From contig NZ_FNLO01000009.1 of the NCBI RefSeq assembly GCF_900095735.1, positions 62,001 to 126,000 of the forward strand: a stretch of 64,000 nucleotides of DNA, given 5' to 3'. Origin of the DNA: Chitinasiproducens palmae (GTDB taxonomy: Bacteria; Pseudomonadota; Gammaproteobacteria; Burkholderiales; Burkholderiaceae). How positions within the stretch are numbered: the first letter of the stretch is position 1; each line of letters begins with the position of its first letter. The notes under the pieces are model-generated. The model saw only the letters and a list, made by a program, of their open reading frames with translations. It had not been told where the DNA came from and ran no database searches. Position numbers and translations under genes: made by a program. Shown in pieces: positions 56,823 to 64,000 of the stretch.

Positions 56823-58556
56823 ATGAGTCAAACGATCGAAGTCAAGGTTCCGGACATCGGCGATTATCACGACGTGCCGGTCATCGAGGTGTTCGTCAAG
56901 GTCGGTGACACCATCGAAGCCGAACAGTCGCTGGTCAGTCTGGAATCGGACAAGGCAGCGATGGACGTGCCGAGCCCGAAGGGCGGCGTGGTCAAGGCGC
57001 TGCGCGTGCAGCCGGGCGACAAGGTATCGGAAGGCAGCGTGCTGTTGGAGCTGGAAGAGGCGGGTGGCGCGCAAGCGGCCGGCGGCCAGGCCTCGGCGGC
57101 TGCCGGTCAGCAGGCGAGCAAACAGCAGGCGGACAAAGAGCAAGCACAGCAGGTCCAGCAAGCGGCCGCGGAGCCGAACATCGCGGAACGCGCCGACGCG
57201 GGCGCGCCGGCACCGCAAGCGGGCGGCACGATCGAAGTGAAGGTGCCTGACATCGGCGACTACAAGGACGTTCCGGTCATCGAAGTCACCGTGAAGGAAG
57301 GCGACACGGTCGAGAAGGAGCAGGCGCTGCTCACGCTCGAAACGGACAAGGCGACGATGGACGTGCCGAGTCCGGCGGCTGGCGTGGTCAAGTCGGTCGC
57401 GCTCAAGGTCGGTGACAAGGTGGCCGAGGGCACCTTGATTCTGACGCTCGAGTCGGCCGCGGCGCCGGCACCGGCCGAGAGCAAGCCGGCCGCGCCGACG
57501 CAGGCCGGCAGCAAGCCCGCAGCACCGGCGCGCGAAGCTTCGCCGGATGCGCCCGCGGCACCGGCACCGCAGGCCGCCGCGGCGAACCCGTTGGCGCAGG
57601 CGCCGGTGATCGAAGCCGGCGTGGGCGGCGCCGGTCGCAAGGCAAGTCACGCCAGCCCTTCGGTGCGCAAGTTCGCGCGCGAGCTCGGCGTGGACGTGTC
57701 GCGCCTGAGCGGTACGGGCCCCAAGGGACGCATCACGCAGGACGACGTGCGCGCCTACGTCAAGCAGGCACTGCAGGGCGGCGTGGCAGCACCCAACGCG
57801 GCGCCGGCTGCCGGGGCGGGCGGTCTCGATCTGCTGCCCTGGCCGAAGGTCGACTTCAACAAGTTCGGTCCGAACGAGGCGAAGCCGCTGTCGCGCATCA
57901 AGAAGATCTCCGGTGCCAATCTGCACCGCAACTGGGTGATGATCCCGCACGTCACGAACAATGACGAAGCGGACATCACCGAGCTCGAAGCGTTGCGCGT
58001 GACGCTGAACAAGGAAAACGAGAAGAGCGGCGTCAAGGTGACGATGCTCGCGTTCCTGATCAAGGCGTGCGTCGCGGCGCTCAAGAAATTTCCGACGTTC
58101 AACACGAGTCTCGATGGCGACAATCTCGTCTTCAAGCAATATTTCCATATCGGCTTTGCCGCCGATACGCCCAACGGCCTGGTCGTGCCGGTGGTTCGCG
58201 ACGCGGACAAGAAGGGCGTGATGGAGATCGCGAAGGAGACGTCGGATCTCGCCAAGCTGGCGCGCGACGGCAAGCTCAAGCCCGACCAGATGCAGGGCGG
58301 CTGCTTCTCGATCTCGTCGCTTGGCGGCATCGGCGGCACGACGTTCACGCCGATCATCAATGCGCCGGAAGTCGCGATCCTTGGTGTCTGCCGCAGCGCG
58401 CAACGGCCGGTCTGGGACGGCAAGCAGTTCGTGCCGCGCCTGATGTTGCCGCTCTCGCTGTCGTACGACCACCGGGTGATCGACGGCGCCGAAGCCGCGC
58501 GTTTCAATGCCTACCTCGGTCAGATCCTGGCGGACTTCCGCCGGGTGATGCTTTGA
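56823..58556 (+). CDS. aceF: pyruvate dehydrogenase E2 (dihydrolipoyl acetyltransferase)
   Basis: Transfers the acetyl group from lipoyl-lysine to CoA and forms the complex core. The 577-aa protein has two N-terminal lipoyl domains (lipoyl-Lys in SDKAAMDVPSP and TDKATMDVPSP) joined by Ala/Gln- and Ala/Pro-rich linkers. A peripheral-subunit-binding domain (ASPSVRKFARELGVDVSRLSGTGPKGRI) follows, then the catalytic domain ending with SYDHRVIDGAEAARF (His/Asp). Start MSQTIEVKVPDIGDY at 56823, 79 bases after aceE. Confidence 0.97.
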   Translation: MSQTIEVKVPDIGDYHDVPVIEVFVKVGDTIEAEQSLVSLESDKAAMDVPSPKGGVVKALRVQPGDKVSEGSVLLELEEAGGAQAAGGQASAAAGQQASKQQADKEQAQQVQQAAAEPNIAERADAGAPAPQAGGTIEVKVPDIGDYKDVPVIEVTVKEGDTVEKEQALLTLETDKATMDVPSPAAGVVKSVALKVGDKVAEGTLILTLESAAAPAPAESKPAAPTQAGSKPAAPAREASPDAPAAPAPQAAAANPLAQAPVIEAGVGGAGRKASHASPSVRKFARELGVDVSRLSGTGPKGRITQDDVRAYVKQALQGGVAAPNAAPAAGAGGLDLLPWPKVDFNKFGPNEAKPLSRIKKISGANLHRNWVMIPHVTNNDEADITELEALRVTLNKENEKSGVKVTMLAFLIKACVAALKKFPTFNTSLDGDNLVFKQYFHIGFAADTPNGLVVPVVRDADKKGVMEIAKETSDLAKLARDGKLKPDQMQGGCFSISSLGGIGGTTFTPIINAPEVAILGVCRSAQRPVWDGKQFVPRLMLPLSLSYDHRVIDGAEAARFNAYLGQILADFRRVML

Positions 58557-58575
58557 TCGCCGCGGAGACGATGCG

Positions 58576-60405
58576 ATGAGTGTTATCGAAATCAAGATTC
58601 CAGACATCGGCGACTTTCACGATGTGCCGGTCATCGAGGTGTCGTTCGCGGCCGGCGACGCGATCGAGAAGGAGCAGCCGTTGCTCACGCTCGAATCGGA
58701 CAAGGCCTCGATCGAAGTGCCGAGCGATGTTGCCGGCACGGTGAAGGAGGTGCGCGTCAAGGCGGGCGATCGCGTGTCGCAGGGCACGGTCATTGCCGTG
58801 GTCGAGACGGCCGATGCGGGTGCGCAAGCGAAGGACGGCGGTGCGGCCGAGACCGGCGCGGGCGCCGCGCAGGAGAAGCCCGCCGCCTCCCAGGCGCCGG
58901 CCGCCCCGCAGGTCACGACCGGCTCGACGGACAAGCGCGGTACGAGCGCGCCGGTGGCTGCGCCGGCGCCGCAGGCCGGCAAGTTCGACGGCAAGGCTGA
59001 CGTCGAATGCGAGATGCTGGTGTTGGGTGCCGGTCCCGGGGGCTATTCCGCGGCGTTCCGAAGCGCCGATCTGGGCATGTCGACGGTGCTCGTCGAACGC
59101 TATGCGTCGCTCGGCGGTGTCTGCCTGAATGTCGGCTGCATCCCGTCGAAGGCGTTGCTGCACACGGTGCAGATCGTCGACGAGGCACGCAATCTGGCTG
59201 CGCACGGGCTCAGCTTCGGTGAACCCAAGATCGACCTCGACAAGCTGCGCGACTACAAGTCGTCGGTAGTGGCGAAGCTGACCGGCGGTCTGGCCGGCAT
59301 GGCGAAGATGCGCAAGGTCAAGGTGCTCACCGGCGTCGGCACGTTCCTCGACCCGCACCATCTCGAAGTCGTCGCGGACGGTTCGCGCCAGGTCGTGCGT
59401 TTCGAGAAAGCCGTGATTGCCGCGGGTTCCCAAGCCGTCAAGCTGCCGTTCATGCCCGAGGATCCGCGCGTCGTGGATTCCACCGGTGCGCTGGAGCTGC
59501 GGCAGTTGCCGAAGAAGATGCTGGTCATCGGCGGCGGCATCATCGGGCTCGAGATGGCGACCGTCTATTCTTCGCTCGGCGCGGAAATCGACGTGGTGGA
59601 GATGATGGACGGCCTGATGATGGGTGCCGACCGCGATCTCGTCAAAGTCTGGCAGAAGTTCAACGCGAAGCGTTTCGCGCGTGTCATGCTGAAGACCAAG
59701 ACCGTATCGGCGGAAGCGCGTGACGATGGCATCTACGTCGGCTTCGAGGGCGAGGGTGCGCCGCCCGAGCCGCAACGCTACGATCTGGTGCTGGTGGCGG
59801 TCGGCCGTTCGCCGAATGGCAAGAAGATCGGCGCGGAGCAGGCAGGCGTGGCGGTCGGCGAGCGCGGCTTCATCACCGTCGACAAGCAGCAGCGCACCAA
59901 TGTGTCGCACATCTTCGCGATCGGCGACCTCGTCGGTCAGCCGATGCTCGCGCACAAGGCTGTCCACGAGGGCCATGTAGCGGCCGAAGCCGCGCACGGC
60001 GAAAAGGCCTACTTCGATGCGATCCAGATTCCTTCCGTCGCGTATACCGACCCGGAGGTGGCCTGGGCCGGCAAGACCGAAGACCAACTGAAGGCCGAGG
60101 GCGCAAAGTACGGTCGGGCTGTATTCCCGTGGGCTGCCTCGGGCCGGGCGATCGCCAACGGTCGCGACGAAGGCTTCACTAAGCTGCTGTTCGACGAGGA
60201 GACCCATCGCGTGATCGGTGGCGGCATCGTCGGCACCGGCGCGGGCGATCTGATCAGCGAAGTGTGCCTCGCGATCGAGATGGGCGCGGACGCCACCGAT
60301 ATCGGACGCACGATCCATCCGCATCCGACCTTGGGCGAGTCGGTCGGCATGGCGGCCGAACTCTACGAAGGTGTCTGCACCGACCTTCCGCCCGCCAAGA
60401 AGTAA
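58576..60405 (+). CDS. lpdA: dihydrolipoamide dehydrogenase E3 with an N-terminal lipoyl domain
   Basis: Reoxidises dihydrolipoamide with NAD+. The 609-aa protein is longer than classical E3 because it begins with a lipoyl domain (SDKASIEVPSD, Lys near residue 43) and an Ala/Pro linker of about 50 residues. The flavoprotein part has VLGAGPGGYSAAFRSADLG (FAD), the redox disulfide in GGVCLNVGCIPSKALL, VIGGGIIGLEMA (NAD) and the catalytic His/Glu in HPHPTLGESV. Lipoyl-E3 proteins are known in several proteobacteria. It starts 19 bases after aceF; a terminator follows at 60460. Confidence 0.96.
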   Translation: MSVIEIKIPDIGDFHDVPVIEVSFAAGDAIEKEQPLLTLESDKASIEVPSDVAGTVKEVRVKAGDRVSQGTVIAVVETADAGAQAKDGGAAETGAGAAQEKPAASQAPAAPQVTTGSTDKRGTSAPVAAPAPQAGKFDGKADVECEMLVLGAGPGGYSAAFRSADLGMSTVLVERYASLGGVCLNVGCIPSKALLHTVQIVDEARNLAAHGLSFGEPKIDLDKLRDYKSSVVAKLTGGLAGMAKMRKVKVLTGVGTFLDPHHLEVVADGSRQVVRFEKAVIAAGSQAVKLPFMPEDPRVVDSTGALELRQLPKKMLVIGGGIIGLEMATVYSSLGAEIDVVEMMDGLMMGADRDLVKVWQKFNAKRFARVMLKTKTVSAEARDDGIYVGFEGEGAPPEPQRYDLVLVAVGRSPNGKKIGAEQAGVAVGERGFITVDKQQRTNVSHIFAIGDLVGQPMLAHKAVHEGHVAAEAAHGEKAYFDAIQIPSVAYTDPEVAWAGKTEDQLKAEGAKYGRAVFPWAASGRAIANGRDEGFTKLLFDEETHRVIGGGIVGTGAGDLISEVCLAIEMGADATDIGRTIHPHPTLGESVGMAAELYEGVCTDLPPAKK

Positions 60406-60459
60406 GCGAATGCCCGCCGTGGTCCGCGCCACCGCGCGAACCACGCTAGCATTCGACTG

Positions 60460-60495
60460 ACGCCGCCGGCTACAGCCGGCGGCGTTTCCTTTTGA
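60460..60495 (+). terminator. intrinsic terminator after lpdA
   Basis: ACGCCGCCGGC (60460-60470), loop TACA, GCCGGCGGCGT (60475-60485), followed by a T-rich tail TTTCCTTTTG. Ends the aceE-aceF-lpdA transcript. Confidence 0.93.
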
Positions 60496-61587
60496 GCATC
60501 AGGCGGGGACGGCATCTTCTTACGTCATGCGTCGGTCCGGCCGCAGCGCTAGGAACTGCGCCTGTCGGGTCACGGCAAGCGCGAACCGCGATGCGGGTCG
60601 GTGCCTTGCGCGAACGACGCATCGGCGGACGTTTCACGTCGCGACGGATGAAACGGACAGCGATTGGCTCGGACCTGTCCGGGGACAGCGGCTTCATTGC
60701 GCCGCAGCGATGGATCGATTGCACTGCACTTGGCATCAGGCGATGCACCGCGCTCGTTCGAGCTCGACGTGCTGGCTTGGGCCCGACTGCCGTGTTGCAA
60801 CGGCCTTGTTCCGACTGCCGCGATGAACCGCCGATGCCGTTCTCCTCGGTTAAGGGCCCCATCGCAACGGCATCGTCAAACGCTGGCCGGGCCGGGAAGC
60901 GGTGCGTTGATCCAGGGCCAGCGGCTTGGCCGACCGTAGGAACGGCTGTACTGGAATGGTCGCGACGGTATCGAGGCCGCAGGCACTGCAGATGGGTAGC
61001 AGATCGCGATCGAGGCGATGCAAGCTCCGTCACATTGACGATGTCAGCGCTGTTCTCAATGGGGCATCCGAACCGCTACTGCACATCGTCGCGTGGCAAG
61101 CGAGGCTCGGTGCGCTCGGATGCCGCGTTTTCGTCGCGGCGGAGCCGTCGGGCGCTTCGCGAAGGCGCGCGAATGCACACGGAGAGTTGCGATCACTGGA
61201 CGGCCCGGCCGTGCGGACCTAGATCGGCAGATATCGAGCGAAGCGCGTACGGTTCGGCTTGGCGAAGGACGAGCATTACCGCTACGGCGATCTGGCTCGG
61301 CAAGCGACGATGGGGAACGGGAAGCCATCCGCAGGGAAGATGCGCGCAACGGCGGCGTCATGGCGGCCGAGGACACGACAGGATCACTGCGCCGCGATCG
61401 GGTAGTCGACTGAAACGTAGACAGATATCGCCGGACGGGCTCGGCGGCTGGCCAGCGAGGCGGCGGGGGCAGCGCGGGTCGGGCAGTCCGGCACGCTAGC
61501 GTACTGACGTTGCCAAGCTGCGGGTGATTCCGGCGGCAGCAGCCGGGCAAGCAGGCGCGGCGCAGGGGCGCGCGCGCCTGGGTCGGC
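60496..61587. other. 1.1-kb region without a recognised gene
   Basis: Between the lpdA terminator and the convergent phasin gene. The longest frame (60492-61499, plus) would encode 335 residues, but it is very Arg- and Ser-rich, has no recognisable domain and starts inside the terminator. Base composition is slightly lower in GC and codon pattern is unlike the neighbouring genes. I see no repeat array, tRNA or insertion-sequence end. Degenerate former coding sequence or an unrecognised RNA are both possible. Confidence 0.5.
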
Positions 61588-62202
61588 TTACTTGGTGGCG
61601 GCCGACGGCTGGGCGGCGGCTTGGGCGCGCGCCACGTCTGCTGCGGTCTTCGACGCCGCCTGGCTGGCGGCCTGACCGGCAGCCTGCGTAGCGGCCGTCG
61701 ACGCCGCGTTGAAGTTGCTTTCCGCCAGTTGGATCGCTTGCTTGCTCGCCTTCTGGATCGTTTCGTACGTCGTGTTGGCAGTCGTCACCGCGGCCTTCAC
61801 GGCCGCCACGGCCGTTTCCGAGCCGGCCGGCGCGTTGCGAGCCAGGTTCTCGACAGCGGCCTGCACGCGCTGCGTGTACTGCTGCACTTGCTCTTCCGAC
61901 AGACGTGCCAGATCGGCGTTGGTCGACGAGAGGATCTCGTACAGGCTGCGGCTGTAGTTCAGCGTCTTTTCGGCCAGCGGCTGAACGATCGATGCCTGCA
62001 GCGCGAGCAGTTCCTGTGCGTCCTTGACGCCAGCGGCCTTGCCGGCAGCCTCACGCGAGTCGCTCAGCGACGCGCGCAACGCTTCGATATTCAGTTCCAT
62101 CATCTTTTCGACACCTTCGAACGCCTTGCTGGTCAGGCCGAAAAGGGTGTCGAGCTGGGCGCGCTGGGCGGCCGCAAGCTGTTCCGGATTGAAAACGCTC
62201 AT
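61588..62202 (-). CDS. phaP: phasin family protein (PHA granule-associated)
   Basis: 204 aa, helical and Ala-rich, coating polyhydroxyalkanoate granules. Typical Burkholderiales phasin start [46 protein letters not shown], followed by LQPLAEKTL-like [18 protein letters not shown] and an Ala/Gln/Thr-rich tail ([29 protein letters not shown]). AGGAG lies upstream of ATG 62202. A TGC..GCA-type palindrome at 62408 may be a PhaR site. Granule-associated role is from the family. Confidence 0.93.
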   Translation of the reverse strand: MSVFNPEQLAAAQRAQLDTLFGLTSKAFEGVEKMMELNIEALRASLSDSREAAGKAAGVKDAQELLALQASIVQPLAEKTLNYSRSLYEILSSTNADLARLSEEQVQQYTQRVQAAVENLARNAPAGSETAVAAVKAAVTTANTTYETIQKASKQAIQLAESNFNAASTAATQAAGQAASQAASKTAADVARAQAAAQPSAATK

Positions 62203-62712
62203 TCTAGGCTCCTGTCTGGCGGTTGGCGCCGAGTCTCAAGCGGCACCAAAGACGCAGTTTGCAAGCTGGGCCACACCTGCGCGTGGCGGAAACCATGCAC
62301 GGCATGGCAGTCGGCAGCAGCAACGCCCCGCGCGAACCCTGCTCGGCGGATCGGGGCAGCGCGCAAGCGCGTCGGGAGCCCGTCCGCAAACCGTTTTCGC
62401 CGTTTGTTGCAATGCAGCATTGCACCATTCTAGACGTTGACTGTTGCAAGTCAAGCTTCATTGCAAACGCAACGGTACAATGCGCGCGCTGCGTTCCGAT
62501 CTGCATGCTTTCCCGTACGGGAAACCGCCGATGTGCGTCTAAAACCACGCAATCCAGTCCCCAGCGGACAATTGCCGTTGCAACGCTTGCGCTACTTTGA
62601 GATATGATCTCAATACCGTCGCGTAAGTGAGTGATTGCACTCGTTTATCGCTCCTGCCGACGCCCCGACGCGTGCCGACCCATCGCCGCCAGAATTCTTT
62701 TCACGCCGCCGC
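62203..62712. other. divergent region between phasin and pbpG
   Basis: 510 bases, without a supported gene, containing promoters for phaP (minus) and pbpG (plus). It holds the 17-bp palindrome at 62408-62424 and an AT-richer block from 62425 to 62620. A TATGAT (62603-62608) with TTGCAA (62578-62583, spacing 19) is a possible pbpG promoter. Confidence 0.55.
62408..62424. promoter_or_regulatory. 17-bp palindrome, possible PhaR operator
   Basis: TGCAATGC-A-GCATTGCA is a perfect palindrome whose centre reads TGCAGCA, compatible with the TGC/GCA-type sites bound by PhaR repressors upstream of phasin genes. It is 205 bases before phaP. The assignment is inference. Confidence 0.5.
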
Positions 62713-63912
62713 ATGAATCGTCTCCTTTCTTTCCCCCTCGGCAGCGCGGCGAACGCCGCGCGCCGCGCTGCGCTCTCCCTGACCCTGTTCGCCACTGCCG
62801 CCGCGCTTTGCGGCGCGGGCCCGGCGCAGGCCGCCGGCAAGCAGAGCGCTGCGAAAGCGCGCGCCGTCGCCAAGGCCTCGAGCCCGAAGACGGCGGCCAA
62901 GCCAGCCGGCAAGGCCGGCGTGAAGGCCGCCAGGCTGGTGGTGCGCGCCGAGCCGCGTGGCAAGCAGTCGCTTGCCGCCAAGCGCGGCGCCGAAGCCACC
63001 ACGCGACTGGTTGCCGCTCGCGGCCGTGTCCATGGCGCGCTTCACGCAGGACGCGCAAGCGCCCGCCGCGTGGCGTTTGCGCCGACGCGCGTGCCGCAGC
63101 AGGCCTTCGGTCTCAACGAGAACGAGCCGCTATCGTTGCGCTCGTCCGTTGCGTACGTGATCGATCAGAACAGCAATCAGGCGCTGATCGACAAGAACAG
63201 CCGCGCGATCGTGCCGATCGCCTCGATCAGCAAGCTGATGACGGCGATCGTTGTGCTTGACGCAAAGATGCCGCTCGAGGACACGATGATCGTGACCGAC
63301 GAGGACCGCGACTACGAAAAGGGCACCGGATCGCGCCTGGCAGTCGGTTCGCGGCTGTCGCGTGCCGACATGTTGCACATCGCCCTGATGTCGTCCGAGA
63401 ATCGCGCAGCGGCAGCGCTCAGTCGCTACTTTCCGGGCGGACGTCCGGCGTTCATCGCCGCGATGAACCAGAAGGCACGCGAACTCGGCATGATGGACAC
63501 GCATTTCGAGAATTCGACGGGCCTGTCGAGCCAGAATGTGTCGAGTGCGCGCGATCTGGTCAAGCTGGTGGAAGCGGCGTACCAGTACCCGCTGATCCGG
63601 CAGTTCTCGACCGATACCGCCTATGAAGTGGACACCGGCCGCGCGCATCTGCACTACGGCACGACCAACGCGCTGACGCGGCATGCCGACTGGCAGATCG
63701 GCGTCCAGAAAACGGGCTTCATCAACGAAGCAGGCGAATGTCTGGTGATGCAGGCGGTGATCAATCAGCGCCCGGTGGTGATGGTGCTGTTGGATTCCTC
63801 CGGCAAATACTCGCGTATCGGCGACGCGCAACGCGTCCGTCAATGGCTTACCACCAACGCCGAAGCGCAGCGCCTGATGAGCGCCGCAATGGTGCCGCAC
63901 TCGGGAACCTGA
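62713..63912 (+). CDS. pbpG: D-alanyl-D-alanine endopeptidase (PBP7-type)
   Basis: Periplasmic serine peptidase of the S11 (low-molecular-mass PBP) family that cleaves peptidoglycan cross-links. The 399-aa precursor has a signal peptide (to about residue 41, GPAQA-AG), an Ala/Lys-rich stretch of about 80 residues, then the catalytic domain: SxxK with Ser171 and Lys174 (PIASISKLMTAIV), SxN (SSEN, 228-230) and KTG in VQKTGFINEAGECLV. ATG 62713 is preferred since it opens the signal peptide; the upstream alternative is a TTG at 62635. The basic stretch could contact the cell wall. Confidence 0.93.
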   Translation: MNRLLSFPLGSAANAARRAALSLTLFATAAALCGAGPAQAAGKQSAAKARAVAKASSPKTAAKPAGKAGVKAARLVVRAEPRGKQSLAAKRGAEATTRLVAARGRVHGALHAGRASARRVAFAPTRVPQQAFGLNENEPLSLRSSVAYVIDQNSNQALIDKNSRAIVPIASISKLMTAIVVLDAKMPLEDTMIVTDEDRDYEKGTGSRLAVGSRLSRADMLHIALMSSENRAAAALSRYFPGGRPAFIAAMNQKARELGMMDTHFENSTGLSSQNVSSARDLVKLVEAAYQYPLIRQFSTDTAYEVDTGRAHLHYGTTNALTRHADWQIGVQKTGFINEAGECLVMQAVINQRPVVMVLLDSSGKYSRIGDAQRVRQWLTTNAEAQRLMSAAMVPHSGT

Positions 63913-64000
63913 GGTTCCCTCGGCCGGCCCATCGGCGCGGCCGTGAGTGACATAGGACGCGACCCAGGCGTGGCGCTGTCTCGCCGTTCGGTCCGGCCGC
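63913..64000. other. downstream end of the window
   Basis: The last 88 bases after pbpG contain no recognisable gene start or terminator. Confidence 0.4.

Noticed and set aside
60492-61499. 335-residue plus-strand ORF
   Set aside because: It begins inside the lpdA terminator, is Arg/Ser-rich and has no recognisable domain or ribosome binding site.

Overview
The window reads as a chromosomal segment of a high-GC betaproteobacterium of the Burkholderia/Paraburkholderia type. The reasons are an aerobic cobalamin cluster with CobN, CobG and a CbiG-CobJ fusion, a complete box (aerobic benzoyl-CoA) pathway with BoxR, and the order prlC - folD - response regulator/sensor kinase - aceE - aceF - lpdA - phasin - pbpG. 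No rRNA, tRNA, insertion sequence, prophage or CRISPR array was seen. All identifications come from reading protein motifs; no database search was run.

Region 1 (160-24218) is cobalamin biosynthesis. A plus-strand operon (cobQ, cobP, cobW, cobN, chlI/chlD) converges on a minus-strand operon (cobG, cobH, cobI, cbiG-cobJ, cobE-cobO, cobB). A divergent plus-strand operon (cobL, cbiD, cobK, cobM) follows, and then a minus-strand cobalt-uptake pair (cbtB, cbtA) behind a cobalamin riboswitch. Most junctions are 4-base ATGA overlaps. The pathway is a hybrid: oxygen-dependent CobG and late cobalt insertion, CbiD in place of CobF, and an ATPase/VWA pair in place of CobS/CobT. That pair is split at an in-phase A AAA AAA slippery heptamer, so one locus can make both chelatase partners by -1 frameshifting. 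CobE and CobO share one open frame with no stop between them.

Region 2 (24242-32441) is an accessory aromatic-catabolism block: a SnoaL-like protein, a LuxR-type regulator, and an operon of LigA, LigB, an FAH-family hydrolase, an alpha/beta hydrolase and an Asp/Glu-racemase relative. A periplasmic binding protein and a CreA-family protein follow.

Region 3 (32434-44046) is the box pathway. One arm (minus strand) carries a DUF4863 protein, boxD, benzoate-CoA ligase and an alpha/beta hydrolase. The other arm (plus strand) carries boxC, boxB, boxA, a MaoC-like protein and boxR. The 351-bp divergent region has two copies of GCAMTATAGTGC, each placed on or beside a recognisable promoter, which are probable BoxR operators.

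Region 4 (44489-63912) is mostly housekeeping: an FAD-linked 2-hydroxyacid dehydrogenase, a 53-aa DUF1328 membrane protein, oligopeptidase A, FolD, a PAS sensor kinase/response regulator pair, the pyruvate dehydrogenase complex, a PHA phasin and a penicillin-binding endopeptidase. A 1.2-kb stretch after lpdA has no convincing gene.

A feature running through the whole window is short tandem repeats. Several between genes have a 13-bp unit; those inside genes have units divisible by three. In at least four proteins the repeats lie between the start codon and the first conserved part of the protein.
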